From positions 1-64,000 of the forward strand of contig CAYWXK010000017.1 of assembly GCA_964462515.1 (NCBI GenBank): a stretch of DNA of 64,000 nucleotides, given 5' to 3'. Of this stretch, positions 33,164-41,359 are shown one piece after another. Origin of the DNA: CAYWXK01 sp964462515 (GTDB lineage Bacteria > Planctomycetota > Phycisphaerae > Sedimentisphaerales > Anaerobacaceae). The stretch's first letter is position 1; every line of letters starts with the position of its first letter. The notes under the pieces were generated by a model. The model worked only from the letters and a program-made list of their open reading frames with translations, was not told the origin of the DNA and did not search any database. The position numbers were made by a program, and so were the translations under genes.

Positions 33164-34420
33164 ATGCCTATATTCCACTACACGGCGTTGGATGCGCAGG
33201 GCGTTGAAGTAAAGGATGAAATTGAAGCCCTTAGCGAAAAGGAAGCGATAAGCAAAATCCGCAATATGGGATACTTCCCCACGAAGGTTCGGACACGTGG
33301 TGCGGCGAAAAAGCCTGCAGCGAAGTCAATTCTGCAGCCCAAGCGAAAGCGGGGGGCCGGCGGCAGGGTCAGGGTCAAATACATTGCACAGTTCGCAAGA
33401 CAGCTTTCCACCCTTCAAGATGCGGGTTTGCCCATCCTGCGGTCCTTAAGAATACTCGAAGAGCAGCAAAGGTCAGGGACATTCAAAAGGGTCATTTGCA
33501 GCGTAGCCGACGACATTGAGGGAGGTGCGACCCTTTCGGAGGCGATGTCCCATTGTCCGAGGGCTTTTGACCGGCTGTTTGTTAATATGGTTGCTGCTGG
33601 GGAAGCCGGCGGCGTGCTGGACCTGATTCTTTCACGTGTCGCCGACTTTATGGAAAAGGCCCAGAAGCTCAAAGGCCGTGTCAAAAGCGCAATGGTTTAC
33701 CCGTGCGTGGTTCTAAGTGCTGCCTTTTGTATTTTGTTGGGATTGATGAAGTATGTGATACCGTCGTTTAAGGATGTGCTCGAGGAAATGGTAGAAGGTA
33801 AGCTGAACAGAGTAACGACTACAGTGCTCGGGATAAGCCACTGGATTGCTTACCAGTATGGTGTGTTTGTTTTGTTAGCAGTCCCGGTTATAGCCATCGT
33901 TTTGTTCAAGGTGATAAAGAAATTTAGGATGGGCAGGCTTGTAATAGATACCATCAAGTTAAAATTGCCTATAATTGGGCAGCTTTCCAGCAAAATCTCA
34001 ATTACACGCTGGACAAGGACGCTGGGAACGCTGATAGGCGCGGGTGTCCCGATTCTGGATGCCCTTAATGTTACGCGCGAGACGGCAGGAAACGAGGTCT
34101 TTGCCAATACGCTGGGCAATGTCCACAATTCCATCAGGCAGGGCGACACATTTGCCGGCCCTTTGCGGCAGTCGAAGACCGTTGACCTGATTGTCTCTAA
34201 TATGGTTGCTGTGGGTGAGGAAACGGGCGACCTGGACAAGATGCTTCTAAAAGTAGCTGACAACTATGATGAGCAGGTTGACGTGCTGGTTGCTTCGTTA
34301 ATGTCGCTGCTCGAGCCAATTATGATTCTTTGTCTGGGCGGCATTGTTCTGGTTATCGTTCTATCGGTGTTTTTGCCAATGATTCAGGTTATCTCGGGCC
34401 TGAGTTCTGCGGCCTCGTGA
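33164..34420 (+). CDS. gspF: Type II secretion inner-membrane platform protein GspF/PilC
   Basis: 418 residues behind a very strong AGGAGG. Two T2SSF domains (about 70-195 and 275-400) each hold the FARQLSTLQDAGLPILRSL / WTRTLGTLIGAGVPILDAL type of motif and an NMVAAGEAGG / NMVAVGEETG turn, with three hydrophobic segments (about 170-200, 225-255, 380-410). It forms the membrane platform on which the ATPase acts to extrude pseudopilins. Confidence 0.95.
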   Translation: MPIFHYTALDAQGVEVKDEIEALSEKEAISKIRNMGYFPTKVRTRGAAKKPAAKSILQPKRKRGAGGRVRVKYIAQFARQLSTLQDAGLPILRSLRILEEQQRSGTFKRVICSVADDIEGGATLSEAMSHCPRAFDRLFVNMVAAGEAGGVLDLILSRVADFMEKAQKLKGRVKSAMVYPCVVLSAAFCILLGLMKYVIPSFKDVLEEMVEGKLNRVTTTVLGISHWIAYQYGVFVLLAVPVIAIVLFKVIKKFRMGRLVIDTIKLKLPIIGQLSSKISITRWTRTLGTLIGAGVPILDALNVTRETAGNEVFANTLGNVHNSIRQGDTFAGPLRQSKTVDLIVSNMVAVGEETGDLDKMLLKVADNYDEQVDVLVASLMSLLEPIMILCLGGIVLVIVLSVFLPMIQVISGLSSAAS

Positions 34421-34468
34421 AAGATAAGAAAACAAAATTTCAAAATTAAAAGATAAAGGAGAAAAAAA

Positions 34469-35395
34469 ATGAAACGAATCGCAAAAAAATCCGGAACAAA
34501 AAAGGCATTTACCATTGTGGAGCTTCTTACGGTTATGAGCATCATCGTAATTCTCATCGGGCTTCTGGTGCCTGCGCTAAACAATGTCAGAAGATTTGCT
34601 CGAAAGGTAAAGCAAAAGGCCCAGCTCCACAGCGTCGAAGCTGCGTTGGAACTTTTCAATAGCGAGCTTGACGGATATCCTCAGTCTGATGCAATGGATG
34701 GTGCGCCGGTTGGTCAGGAGCGAGCTTACTGTGGTGCGATGAAGCTTGCTGAAGCCCTTATGGGCTTCGACCTGATGGGCTTTCATCCAGAATCGTCTTT
34801 TATCGTTGATGGAACAGACCTATCTGGCAGGCAATTATACGGTGCCGGTACTCTGAGAGCTCGCAGAGGCCCATACTTGCCCATCGAGAATGCCAACGCC
34901 TTTGAGCTAAGGCAGTTATATGGAGATACGGGTACAGGTTCTTTTTCCGACCCTCCACCCACACAAGTGCCTTATTACGTTTTGTGTGATGAATACACTC
35001 GCGACCTTAAGACAGGGGTAAAAGCCGGTATGCCTATACTTTACTATAAGGCAAATACCGAAAATAGCCTGCATTTTGATTCCACAAAGCCTGAAAACCA
35101 GACAACAAATCCTCTTCCAATAATGACCGATAGCAAGGGAAACATCTACAACTACTGGGATAATCATATGTTGGTAGGTCTTGGCAAACCCTGGGTGCAG
35201 GGACTTTCTACCCACGAACTTAGCGACTACAAAAGATTTTATATGAACACAAGAAGCGAAAAAATAGCTCCACCGCGACCTCCCAGACCTGTTAGCTCAG
35301 GGACTTTTATTTTGATTTCTGCGGGCTTTGATGGCGAGTATGGAACGGCTGACGACGTTTGTAATTTTGAGTGGAAATATAGAGAGATACCGTAA
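34469..35395 (+). CDS. Type II secretion major-pseudopilin-like protein (GspG-like), copy 1
   Basis: 308 residues; AGGAG before the ATG. The prepilin signal reads KKAFTIVELLTVMSIIVILIGLLVPAL, with cleavage predicted before the Phe (Ala rather than Gly at -1) and Glu5 present. The body is much longer than proteobacterial GspG (about 140) and includes a segment DLMGFHPES, GPYLPIENANAF and PILYYKANT shared with the copy at 36518. The C-terminus ends in SAGFDGEYGTADDVCNF, an Asp-rich loop like the calcium site at the GspG C-terminus. Follows gspF by 48 bases. Confidence 0.9.
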   Translation: MKRIAKKSGTKKAFTIVELLTVMSIIVILIGLLVPALNNVRRFARKVKQKAQLHSVEAALELFNSELDGYPQSDAMDGAPVGQERAYCGAMKLAEALMGFDLMGFHPESSFIVDGTDLSGRQLYGAGTLRARRGPYLPIENANAFELRQLYGDTGTGSFSDPPPTQVPYYVLCDEYTRDLKTGVKAGMPILYYKANTENSLHFDSTKPENQTTNPLPIMTDSKGNIYNYWDNHMLVGLGKPWVQGLSTHELSDYKRFYMNTRSEKIAPPRPPRPVSSGTFILISAGFDGEYGTADDVCNFEWKYREIP

Positions 35396-35519
35396 GTGGT
35401 TGGTTTTGTCTAAACCACAGTAACGTTTGAAGTCTTTTTTAGATTTGTTCAGGCAGCAGGGGCATACGCTGACGGAAAAAGTGATTTATTATGCTGAAAA
35501 TTAACGGATGGAGAAAGTG

Positions 35520-36482
35520 ATGAAGGGCAAAATAGTAATTGCTGGGGCAGCAATAGTGGTTCTGTTATCTATCGGTTTGGCACAGGCTGACACCTGCAAG
35601 ATTGTCAACGGAAGTTTTGAAGAAAACGGCGCTATATTTGACATCACGGTAAAAGAGCCGAATGGCTGGGATGTTACTATGGCACAAGATAAGTTCATCG
35701 GATACGTGCGCTCGGATTGGCCAACTGACGGCAGCTACAATTTGACTTTGTATTCGCGGTCGGGCAAAACCTTTACCGCCGGTGAGCTGGCAGTTGTCTC
35801 GCAGATGATGAACCTAAAAGACATCAACGAAATTATCTTTGACCTCAAGCTGGCTACGCAGTTACTTACTCCGTGGGAAGCGAGTATATGCAGCGCAGTT
35901 TTACTGATTGATAATGACGTGGTCTGGGAATCGAAAAAGGTCGGGTCTGATATCAGAGGTCAGTATCTTGACCAAAGATATACGGTTGATGACAAATACA
36001 GAGATGATGTATTGCACAAGTTGTCAGTGGGTTTGCGGATGAATCTAAATGCAAGACTCTGGGATTATTATATCACCCGGTGGGACTCCTTCGAGTGCAC
36101 CGAGCTTTGTGGAGGAGGAGGATTACTGCCGACAGATTTTAACCGCGACTGTTTTGTCGATATAAACGATTTGGAGCTGATGGCGCAGGTCTGGCTGTCG
36201 GGCGATGTAGAGCCGGATGATAAACGCAACTTATTTGGAGGCGATGACCTGGTTGGCGGCTTTATCAACCTTTTTGACCTTGCAATCCTTGCCGACAGTT
36301 GGGATGGCGACATAGGCCGCCTGGAAACCTTTTCAGAAAAATGGCTTCAGACGGTCCCTAACGATGACCCGGATAATTTGTTTAAGAATGATGATAAAGA
36401 GCCAAAAGGTCTTATCAATTTCTTTGACTTTGCAATCTTTGCCAATACCTGGCTGGAGAGTAGTTACATAGAAAGTCCATAA
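35520..36482 (+). CDS. Secreted protein with C-terminal EF-hand/dockerin-like repeats
   Basis: 320 residues from ATG 35520, which has GGAG six bases upstream. Signal peptide at about 1-23 (ending IGLAQA). Residues 28-195 resemble a carbohydrate-binding-like beta sandwich (VNGSFEENG at the start is typical of CBM-like or PEP-type sandwich domains), followed by Asp-rich, dockerin-like units: DFNRDCFVDINDLELMAQVW, INLFDLAILADSW and INFFDFAIFANTWL. It sits between two pseudopilin genes, which points to a substrate or accessory of the machine. No cohesin is seen nearby. Confidence 0.75.
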   Translation: MKGKIVIAGAAIVVLLSIGLAQADTCKIVNGSFEENGAIFDITVKEPNGWDVTMAQDKFIGYVRSDWPTDGSYNLTLYSRSGKTFTAGELAVVSQMMNLKDINEIIFDLKLATQLLTPWEASICSAVLLIDNDVVWESKKVGSDIRGQYLDQRYTVDDKYRDDVLHKLSVGLRMNLNARLWDYYITRWDSFECTELCGGGGLLPTDFNRDCFVDINDLELMAQVWLSGDVEPDDKRNLFGGDDLVGGFINLFDLAILADSWDGDIGRLETFSEKWLQTVPNDDPDNLFKNDDKEPKGLINFFDFAIFANTWLESSYIESP

Positions 36483-36517
36483 AATGCCCACGGTAAAATT
36501 GTTAAAGGAATATAACC

Positions 36518-37408
36518 GTGAAACGTAAGAAAACAGGATTTACGAGTGTAGAGCTATTAACAGTCCTTGCGATAATAGCGTTTCTGGTCGGTATGCTTCT
36601 GCCGGCTCTAAATGTTGTGCGTAATACCGCCAAAGAGGCCAAGCAAAAAGCACAGTTTACCACCATCGATTTGGCCCTGGTAGCCTTCAAAAACGATTTT
36701 GGAGACTACCCGCCTTCAGATAGTCTAAATGACATTGATTACACCGGAGCGCAAATGCTTTGTGAGGCCCTTTTAGGCTGGGATTTGTTGGGATTCCATC
36801 CCAAATCGGCCTGGAGGGCGGATGGATGCGACGGCGGTCCTCCGCCTCCTGGTAACCGGGTGTATCTCTCCACCGATGATGCCAACCTAAAGCAGCGAAA
36901 AGGGCCATATCTGGAGCTTGCGAACGCGAATGCTTTCCGGCTGGGTGAGCCGGAGGGATTATTTGCTAACCCCTCACCGCTTAACCCTGATACATTTGTG
37001 ATTTGTGACGTATTCGGCACAAAATCAGTGGCCGTTGGTGGAAATTTAGTTAAGGTGGGAACTCCAGTCCTTTATTACAGGGCAAATACTTTAAGTAAAA
37101 CTATAATTCCTCCTGCTCTACCGAACCTGCGAATTTATAACGTTGAGGATAATCATGCCCTTATCGCCTTAGGCACGGTTAAGAATAATAGACCGCACCC
37201 GCTTAACGGCCCGGCGGACACCCGTCCATCACCCTGGGATAGAGAGCCTCAGTATGAGAACTTCTACAGGTATATCAGAGATACAAAATTTCTGGCGCCG
37301 CCGGCAATGAAACAATGGCCATACAGGCCCGAGTCTTACATATTGATTTCTGCGGGAGTGGATGGCTTCTATGGCACACCTGACGACATCCGCAACTTCG
37401 GTAATTGA
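36518..37408 (+). CDS. Type II secretion pseudopilin (GspG-like), copy 2
   Basis: 296 residues from a GTG with AAAGGA upstream. Prepilin signal MKRKKTG before FTSVELLTVLAIIAFLVGMLLPALN, cleavage after Gly7. It shares with the 34469 gene the segments LLGFHPKS, GPYLELANANAF, PVLYYRANT, the DNHALIALG box and the ILISAGVDGFYGTPDDIRNF end, so the two are diverged tandem paralogues separated by the EF-hand secreted gene. The Ser in place of Leu/Ile at position 3 after cleavage is unusual. Confidence 0.88.
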   Translation: MKRKKTGFTSVELLTVLAIIAFLVGMLLPALNVVRNTAKEAKQKAQFTTIDLALVAFKNDFGDYPPSDSLNDIDYTGAQMLCEALLGWDLLGFHPKSAWRADGCDGGPPPPGNRVYLSTDDANLKQRKGPYLELANANAFRLGEPEGLFANPSPLNPDTFVICDVFGTKSVAVGGNLVKVGTPVLYYRANTLSKTIIPPALPNLRIYNVEDNHALIALGTVKNNRPHPLNGPADTRPSPWDREPQYENFYRYIRDTKFLAPPAMKQWPYRPESYILISAGVDGFYGTPDDIRNFGN

Positions 37409-37600
37409 GCCACAGAGAAAGAAATAGCCACGAAGGCACAAAGGCACAAAATTAAAAAAAAAAAATAACCACGAATTAACACGAAAAAGAATCAGTGAAA
37501 TCCGTGAAATCTGTGGTTAGAAAAAGAAGCTGAAAGACATAACTGAGCTTTAGTGTCCTGGCGTCTTTGTGGCAAGGATAAGTATCAGTGAAACCGGTGG
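37409..37600. repeat. Ccacgaag/cacaaagg palindromic repeat array
   Basis: Units GCCACGAAGGCACAAAGGCAC, AACCACGAATTAACACGAAA, GTGAAATCCGTGAAATCTG and CCTGGCGTCTTTGTGGC lie between two pseudopilin genes. The first and last are reverse-complementary arms of a long imperfect hairpin. Same family as 38361-38441, 61510-61578 and 63758-63826. Confidence 0.75.
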
Positions 37601-37606
37601 CTAAAA

Positions 37607-38353
37607 ATGAAAATTGGTTTTACACTTGTAGAAATACTGGTTGTTGTAGCTGTAATTGTGATTTTAGCCACAATGATAGTAGGTATCACCAGCCGCGTTA
37701 ATAACCAGGCTAAAGAGCAGCTCACCGAAAATACCTTTGCAATCCTCGATGCAGCATTACAGGAATTTTGTGACTACGGATGGAGCTACAAAAGTCCAGT
37801 TTACTCAGAGTTTAAGTTTCCATTAGATGTTACCGAACCTGTTGTGCCGCCCGTGACGGATAACATTCTTGAACTAATACTGGGAACAGAATATTCGGCA
37901 AAGGTCTCAATTGAACCTCTTGACCCGGCAATGCCCATAGACCTTAGGCCCGAATATGCTTCAAGCGAATTATTGTATTTTTTCTTAAGCAAAGTTCCTG
38001 AATGCAGGGCGACCCTCGATAAAATTGACGAATCCCTGATAACTAATAAGGGTTTTAACGGCAACGAGAGGAAACTCGTAATCGATGACGGCGTGAAGCG
38101 TATAGAGTACCGATTACCTCGGTTTGTTGACCCGTGGCGCCAGAGCGGCGCGACAGCCAAGATAGGTCAAACTCTGCTATACGACTATTCCTACGCATAT
38201 CAACCTCCTGCCGGTCCTGTTACGGTCATTAAAAGAAGTTTTCCTATAATTACGTCGGCTGGGCCGGACGGAATATTTAATTCGCCAGGACCGGACGGCA
38301 AGTTTGGTACCGCTGACGATGTAATTAGCAGTGATGACATAAGCAGTAGATGA
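37607..38353 (+). CDS. Pseudopilin (GspG/H-like)
   Basis: 248 residues. Very short leader, MKIG before FTLVEILVVVAVIVILATMIVGI, with Gly(-1), Phe(+1) and Glu5 as expected. The globular part contains an ELLYFFLSKVPECRATLDKI segment and a C-terminal VDPWRQ... then SAGPDGIFNSPGPDGKFGTADDV, a duplicated version of the Asp-rich loop of the neighbours. Preceded by a repeat, with no clear binding site. Part of the same pseudopilus operon. Confidence 0.87.
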   Translation: MKIGFTLVEILVVVAVIVILATMIVGITSRVNNQAKEQLTENTFAILDAALQEFCDYGWSYKSPVYSEFKFPLDVTEPVVPPVTDNILELILGTEYSAKVSIEPLDPAMPIDLRPEYASSELLYFFLSKVPECRATLDKIDESLITNKGFNGNERKLVIDDGVKRIEYRLPRFVDPWRQSGATAKIGQTLLYDYSYAYQPPAGPVTVIKRSFPIITSAGPDGIFNSPGPDGKFGTADDVISSDDISSR

Positions 38354-38360
38354 AGTTTAG

Positions 38361-38441
38361 GCCACTAAGGCACAAAGTCACAAAGAAATTAAAAGTAAAA
38401 AAAGAATGTATTTTGCCTTTGTGTCTTGGTGTCTTCGTGGC
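38361..38441. repeat. GCCACTAAGG...CTTCGTGGC hairpin repeat
   Basis: GCCACTAAGGCACAAAGTCAC pairs imperfectly with GTGTCTTGGTGTCTTCGTGGC across an A-rich loop. It fills the gap between the stop at 38351-38353 and the ATG at 38451; a false start ATG at 38406 lies inside it. Confidence 0.85.
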
Positions 38442-38450
38442 AAAAAAAAG

Positions 38451-39284
38451 ATGAGAACAAAAAGCAAACAATCTGGTTTAACGCTGACCGAGATGACGGT
38501 TGTGGTAGCATCCATAGTGCTGCTTGCCGCTATTGCTTTGCCTGCTGTCCGTGCGTTTTTTAACTCGTTTGAGACAGAGTCCGGCGCAAAGACTATGATA
38601 AGCGCCGCCCTATCTTCAGCCCGTGCAGTAGCTCTTAAAGAACGCCATTATGCAGGAATACGTTTTCAAAAAGCCTATAACCCTTACAATCCTGACCCTC
38701 TCACAGCTCCTCAGTATATGATATTTATTATATACGACTCTGACCCCGAACCAGATGGAACGGGCCTTGCTAATGGCTTTAGGGCTGTGGAAGGTCTTCA
38801 GCCGATAAAACTGCCTGACTTGGTTGGTGTGACGGATTTGACAGTGGTTCAAAGAAGGCTTTTGGGCAATAATCAGATTTCCTTTGTTGAGAACCGTATT
38901 GATGTTGATACTGAAATAGACTCTTTAGAAGAATTAAGAGACGCGACAACCTTTTCGGTTATCTTCTCACCTTCAGGCAAATTAGTAACATACGAGGTAA
39001 GGATAAGAAACAAAAATGGAAGAGTAAATGACAGCAGCAACGACGACATATTTAACACCGCCTTCAACGTCGAGACGAGCAAAATCGCAATGTTTCATCA
39101 GGATGATTATCTTGCAATGGGTTTGGGGCCAGAATACAGCCGACTGAGTTTTATTATCTATGACACTAAGAAACTCAAACAGGCATACGAGAGAAAACAG
39201 GCATACTCGGGATATTTGAATACGCTGCTTTCTAAGGCGATTTACATCAATCCTTATACAGGCACGATAATTTCATCGGATTAA
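38451..39284 (+). CDS. Type II secretion minor pseudopilin (GspH-like)
   Basis: 277 residues from ATG 38451; the longer frame from 38406 is repeat sequence. Signal: MRTKSKQSG before LTLTEMTVVVASIVLLAAIALPAV, cleavage after Gly9, Glu5 present. The segment GAKTMISAALSSARAVALKERHYAGIRF is the GspH/FimT-type motif. Residues 120-230 are a charged globular part. No good Shine-Dalgarno sequence, since the hairpin repeat abuts the start. Confidence 0.87.
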   Translation: MRTKSKQSGLTLTEMTVVVASIVLLAAIALPAVRAFFNSFETESGAKTMISAALSSARAVALKERHYAGIRFQKAYNPYNPDPLTAPQYMIFIIYDSDPEPDGTGLANGFRAVEGLQPIKLPDLVGVTDLTVVQRRLLGNNQISFVENRIDVDTEIDSLEELRDATTFSVIFSPSGKLVTYEVRIRNKNGRVNDSSNDDIFNTAFNVETSKIAMFHQDDYLAMGLGPEYSRLSFIIYDTKKLKQAYERKQAYSGYLNTLLSKAIYINPYTGTIISSD

Positions 39285-39290
39285 GAAGCT

Positions 39291-40073
39291 ATGAGAAGCA
39301 AATCTTATAATCTCGGTTTTTCTCTAACTGAGGTCCTGCTGGCGGTGGGGACGCTGGCAATCGGGATGCTTTTCATAGCCGGCACATTCCTGGCGGGTGT
39401 TCATTTGACGACAATCGCCACCGAGCGAACCATCGCAGCGGTAGCAGCAGACGAGGCATTCGCAAAAATAAAGCTCTATGCAATAGGCAATCCACTCGAC
39501 CCAAATGATGGCATCGACCTTAATAGACTTAATCCGAGTAATCTTATGTATATAAATGATGTTCTGAGAGTTCCGATTGCTTTTAGCGAATTTGCATATC
39601 CATCGACGAGGACAAATCCCGAAGAGAAGCAGTATTATTGGTATGCTCTTTGCAGGCGAGCCGACCTTCTTGACCCAAATATGGTCCAGGTTACTGTCTT
39701 TGTCAGTAGAAGGACATCCGCCAACGCAAAGTATCATAAGCCGACCGACCCATTCAACGTCGCTGCGGCACTTAATTTTCCGGTGCCACTTGGAGTAAAG
39801 GTTTTGTGGCCCGGTAGCAACATCCTCGATATAAACGACCCCCGTGAGGAAGTATTTATCAATGATGGCTATACGATAGTAGAAAACATAACAGGTTACA
39901 AATATCGGGTATTAGAGCGGGTTGAAGGTCGGCCCGGTATATTCAACAGAATTATTCTTGACAGGCCATGGTTGGGTGGGCCGGCTGGTATTGTCTGGGT
40001 TGTTCCGCCATCATTTGCTGGCGGCAGAGGCCCTTGTATTGTGGTGTATCAGACGGAAATGAGGTTTCAATAA
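39291..40073 (+). CDS. Minor pseudopilin (GspI/PilV-like)
   Basis: 260 residues, start six bases after the preceding stop. Signal MRSKSYNLG before FSLTEVLLAVGTLAIGMLFIAGTFL, cleavage after Gly9, with Glu5. The EVLLAVGTLAIGML run is the usual PilV/GspI pattern. Residues 70-240 contain an RADLLDPNMVQVTVFVSRR strand and a C-terminal extension with GPCIVVYQTEMRF. Translationally coupled to the GspH-like gene by close spacing. Confidence 0.88.
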   Translation: MRSKSYNLGFSLTEVLLAVGTLAIGMLFIAGTFLAGVHLTTIATERTIAAVAADEAFAKIKLYAIGNPLDPNDGIDLNRLNPSNLMYINDVLRVPIAFSEFAYPSTRTNPEEKQYYWYALCRRADLLDPNMVQVTVFVSRRTSANAKYHKPTDPFNVAAALNFPVPLGVKVLWPGSNILDINDPREEVFINDGYTIVENITGYKYRVLERVEGRPGIFNRIILDRPWLGGPAGIVWVVPPSFAGGRGPCIVVYQTEMRFQ

Positions 40074-40216
40074 GCCACAGAAGACGAAGAAGAAGTCAAA
40101 TATCAAAAATTAAAAATCAAAAATGTGGAATCCCGCACTTAAAATGTTTTAAGTGCGGGATGACTTCCTCAATTTTGCATTTTACATTTTAATTTTTGAT
40201 TTTTTATCTGTGAACT
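40074..40216. repeat. Nested palindromes between pseudopilin genes
   Basis: An outer A/T-rich imperfect inverted repeat (AAAAATCAAAAATG and CATTTTAATTTTTGATTTTT) encloses a perfect 15-base one, ATCCCGCACTTAAAA (40129-40143) with TTTTAAGTGCGGGAT (40146-40160). The right end carries TGAACTATGAACTACGAACC, which continues into the first codons of the next gene. Confidence 0.8.
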
Positions 40217-41299
40217 ATGAACTACGAACCACGAACTAATAAAGCGTTCACGCTAATCGAGCTTCTGGTCGCTATCGCGATTTTAACAATGGTATTGGCG
40301 ATGGCAGGGGTAATTTTCAGGGTCAGCGCTGGTTCGTATCAGACTGCGGCTGCCAACACCGAGATTATGCAAAAGCTGCGAGCCATCACAGACCAGCTTA
40401 ACGCGGACTTTAAGGGATTGCGAAAAGATGGAGAGATTTTCGTTGCCTGGGTGGCAACACCAGCCGACCCTCTACTCGACCGTGATGACCCGGATGGATT
40501 CGTCAGGCTCGACAGGGTGACGTTTTTTGCCGATGGTGACTTCCAATCTTACGGAGCTAACCCCAAGGTGATTCGTGGCAATCTTGCGAGGATTTCTTAT
40601 ATGCTTGCAAAAAGAGGCAATAGCAAACCTGAGCAGCAGCCAAGAGAGAAGCGAATACTCGCAAGAACTCAGCATATATTGACAGCCGACTCTAATCTTG
40701 TCACGGTTGACCCAAATACGTTTAGCACCGACCAGCAGTGGTATGATTGGCATAACCTGCTCGAGTATGACAAGACAAATCTGGATGGATGGAAGAATAT
40801 ACCCTGGCAACAAAAGCAAAATATGCTTTCTGTTATAACCGATGTTAGAGTCGTCAACCCGAGTGTGAGCAGGACAGTCTGGGGGGCCAATGTTAATCCG
40901 TCTAATCCAGGCTCAATTCATATCCTTTTCTGTGAGGGCGTGGGTGAATTTGAGATTCAAGGCTGGTATTACGACCAAAGCCGAGGGATATACCGGTGGG
41001 TGCCGGAGGTTGACATTAACGGCGATGGACTCCAGCTGAGCCAGGCAGATTCAGACTTCTTTCTTATCCTTACAAACCCTGACCCTGACAATATTCCAGG
41101 CGTGCTGTATCCTTATCCTCCTTATGGGAATGTAAATATATATAATATCAATTATTCACGGCTGCTGGTGAATGAGGACAATTTTTACAGGATTCCGGGT
41201 TTAGGGCGTGCGCTTAAATTCATTTTTACGTTATACGATTCCAAAGGCGTTCTAAAAAAAGGCAGGACCTTTACGCACATTGTTTATCTGGATAATTAG
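40217..41299 (+). CDS. Minor pseudopilin (GspJ-like)
   Basis: 360 residues. Signal MNYEPRTNKA before FTLIELLVAIAILTMVLAMAGVIF; Ala at -1, Glu5 present. The helix is followed by EIMQKLRAITDQLNADFKGLRKDG, as in GspJ/PilW proteins. The leader peptide (NYEPRTN) is translated from the ACTACGAACCACGAACTAA repeat tail, so the start codon and signal were recruited from repeat sequence or the repeat inserted right at the start. Ends with KFIFTLYDSKGVLKKGRTFTHIVYL. Confidence 0.87.
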   Translation: MNYEPRTNKAFTLIELLVAIAILTMVLAMAGVIFRVSAGSYQTAAANTEIMQKLRAITDQLNADFKGLRKDGEIFVAWVATPADPLLDRDDPDGFVRLDRVTFFADGDFQSYGANPKVIRGNLARISYMLAKRGNSKPEQQPREKRILARTQHILTADSNLVTVDPNTFSTDQQWYDWHNLLEYDKTNLDGWKNIPWQQKQNMLSVITDVRVVNPSVSRTVWGANVNPSNPGSIHILFCEGVGEFEIQGWYYDQSRGIYRWVPEVDINGDGLQLSQADSDFFLILTNPDPDNIPGVLYPYPPYGNVNIYNINYSRLLVNEDNFYRIPGLGRALKFIFTLYDSKGVLKKGRTFTHIVYLDN

Positions 41300-41309
41300 T
41301 TCATTGTTC

Positions 41310-41345
41310 ACCCCGTTAGAAAAGAAAGCCGTTTTTCTAACGGGG
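41310..41345. repeat. Perfect 13-bp hairpin CCCCGTTAGAAAA / TTTTCTAACGGGG
   Basis: Arms 41310-41322 and 41333-41345 with a ten-base loop, between the GspJ-like and GspK-like genes. The same arms with one base changed occur inside a coding sequence at 56232-56293. It could stall RNA polymerase but lacks a T tract. Confidence 0.88.
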
Positions 41346-41359
41346 TTCGGAGTTCACTA

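Noticed and set aside
38406..38450. Upstream ATG start for the GspH-like gene
   Set aside because: The extra 15 codons are part of a hairpin repeat and would put residues before the prepilin signal that disturb it.
40129..40160. Rho-independent terminator between the GspI- and GspJ-like genes
   Set aside because: The perfect arms have only a two-base centre and no following T tract, and the operon continues; classed as a palindromic repeat.
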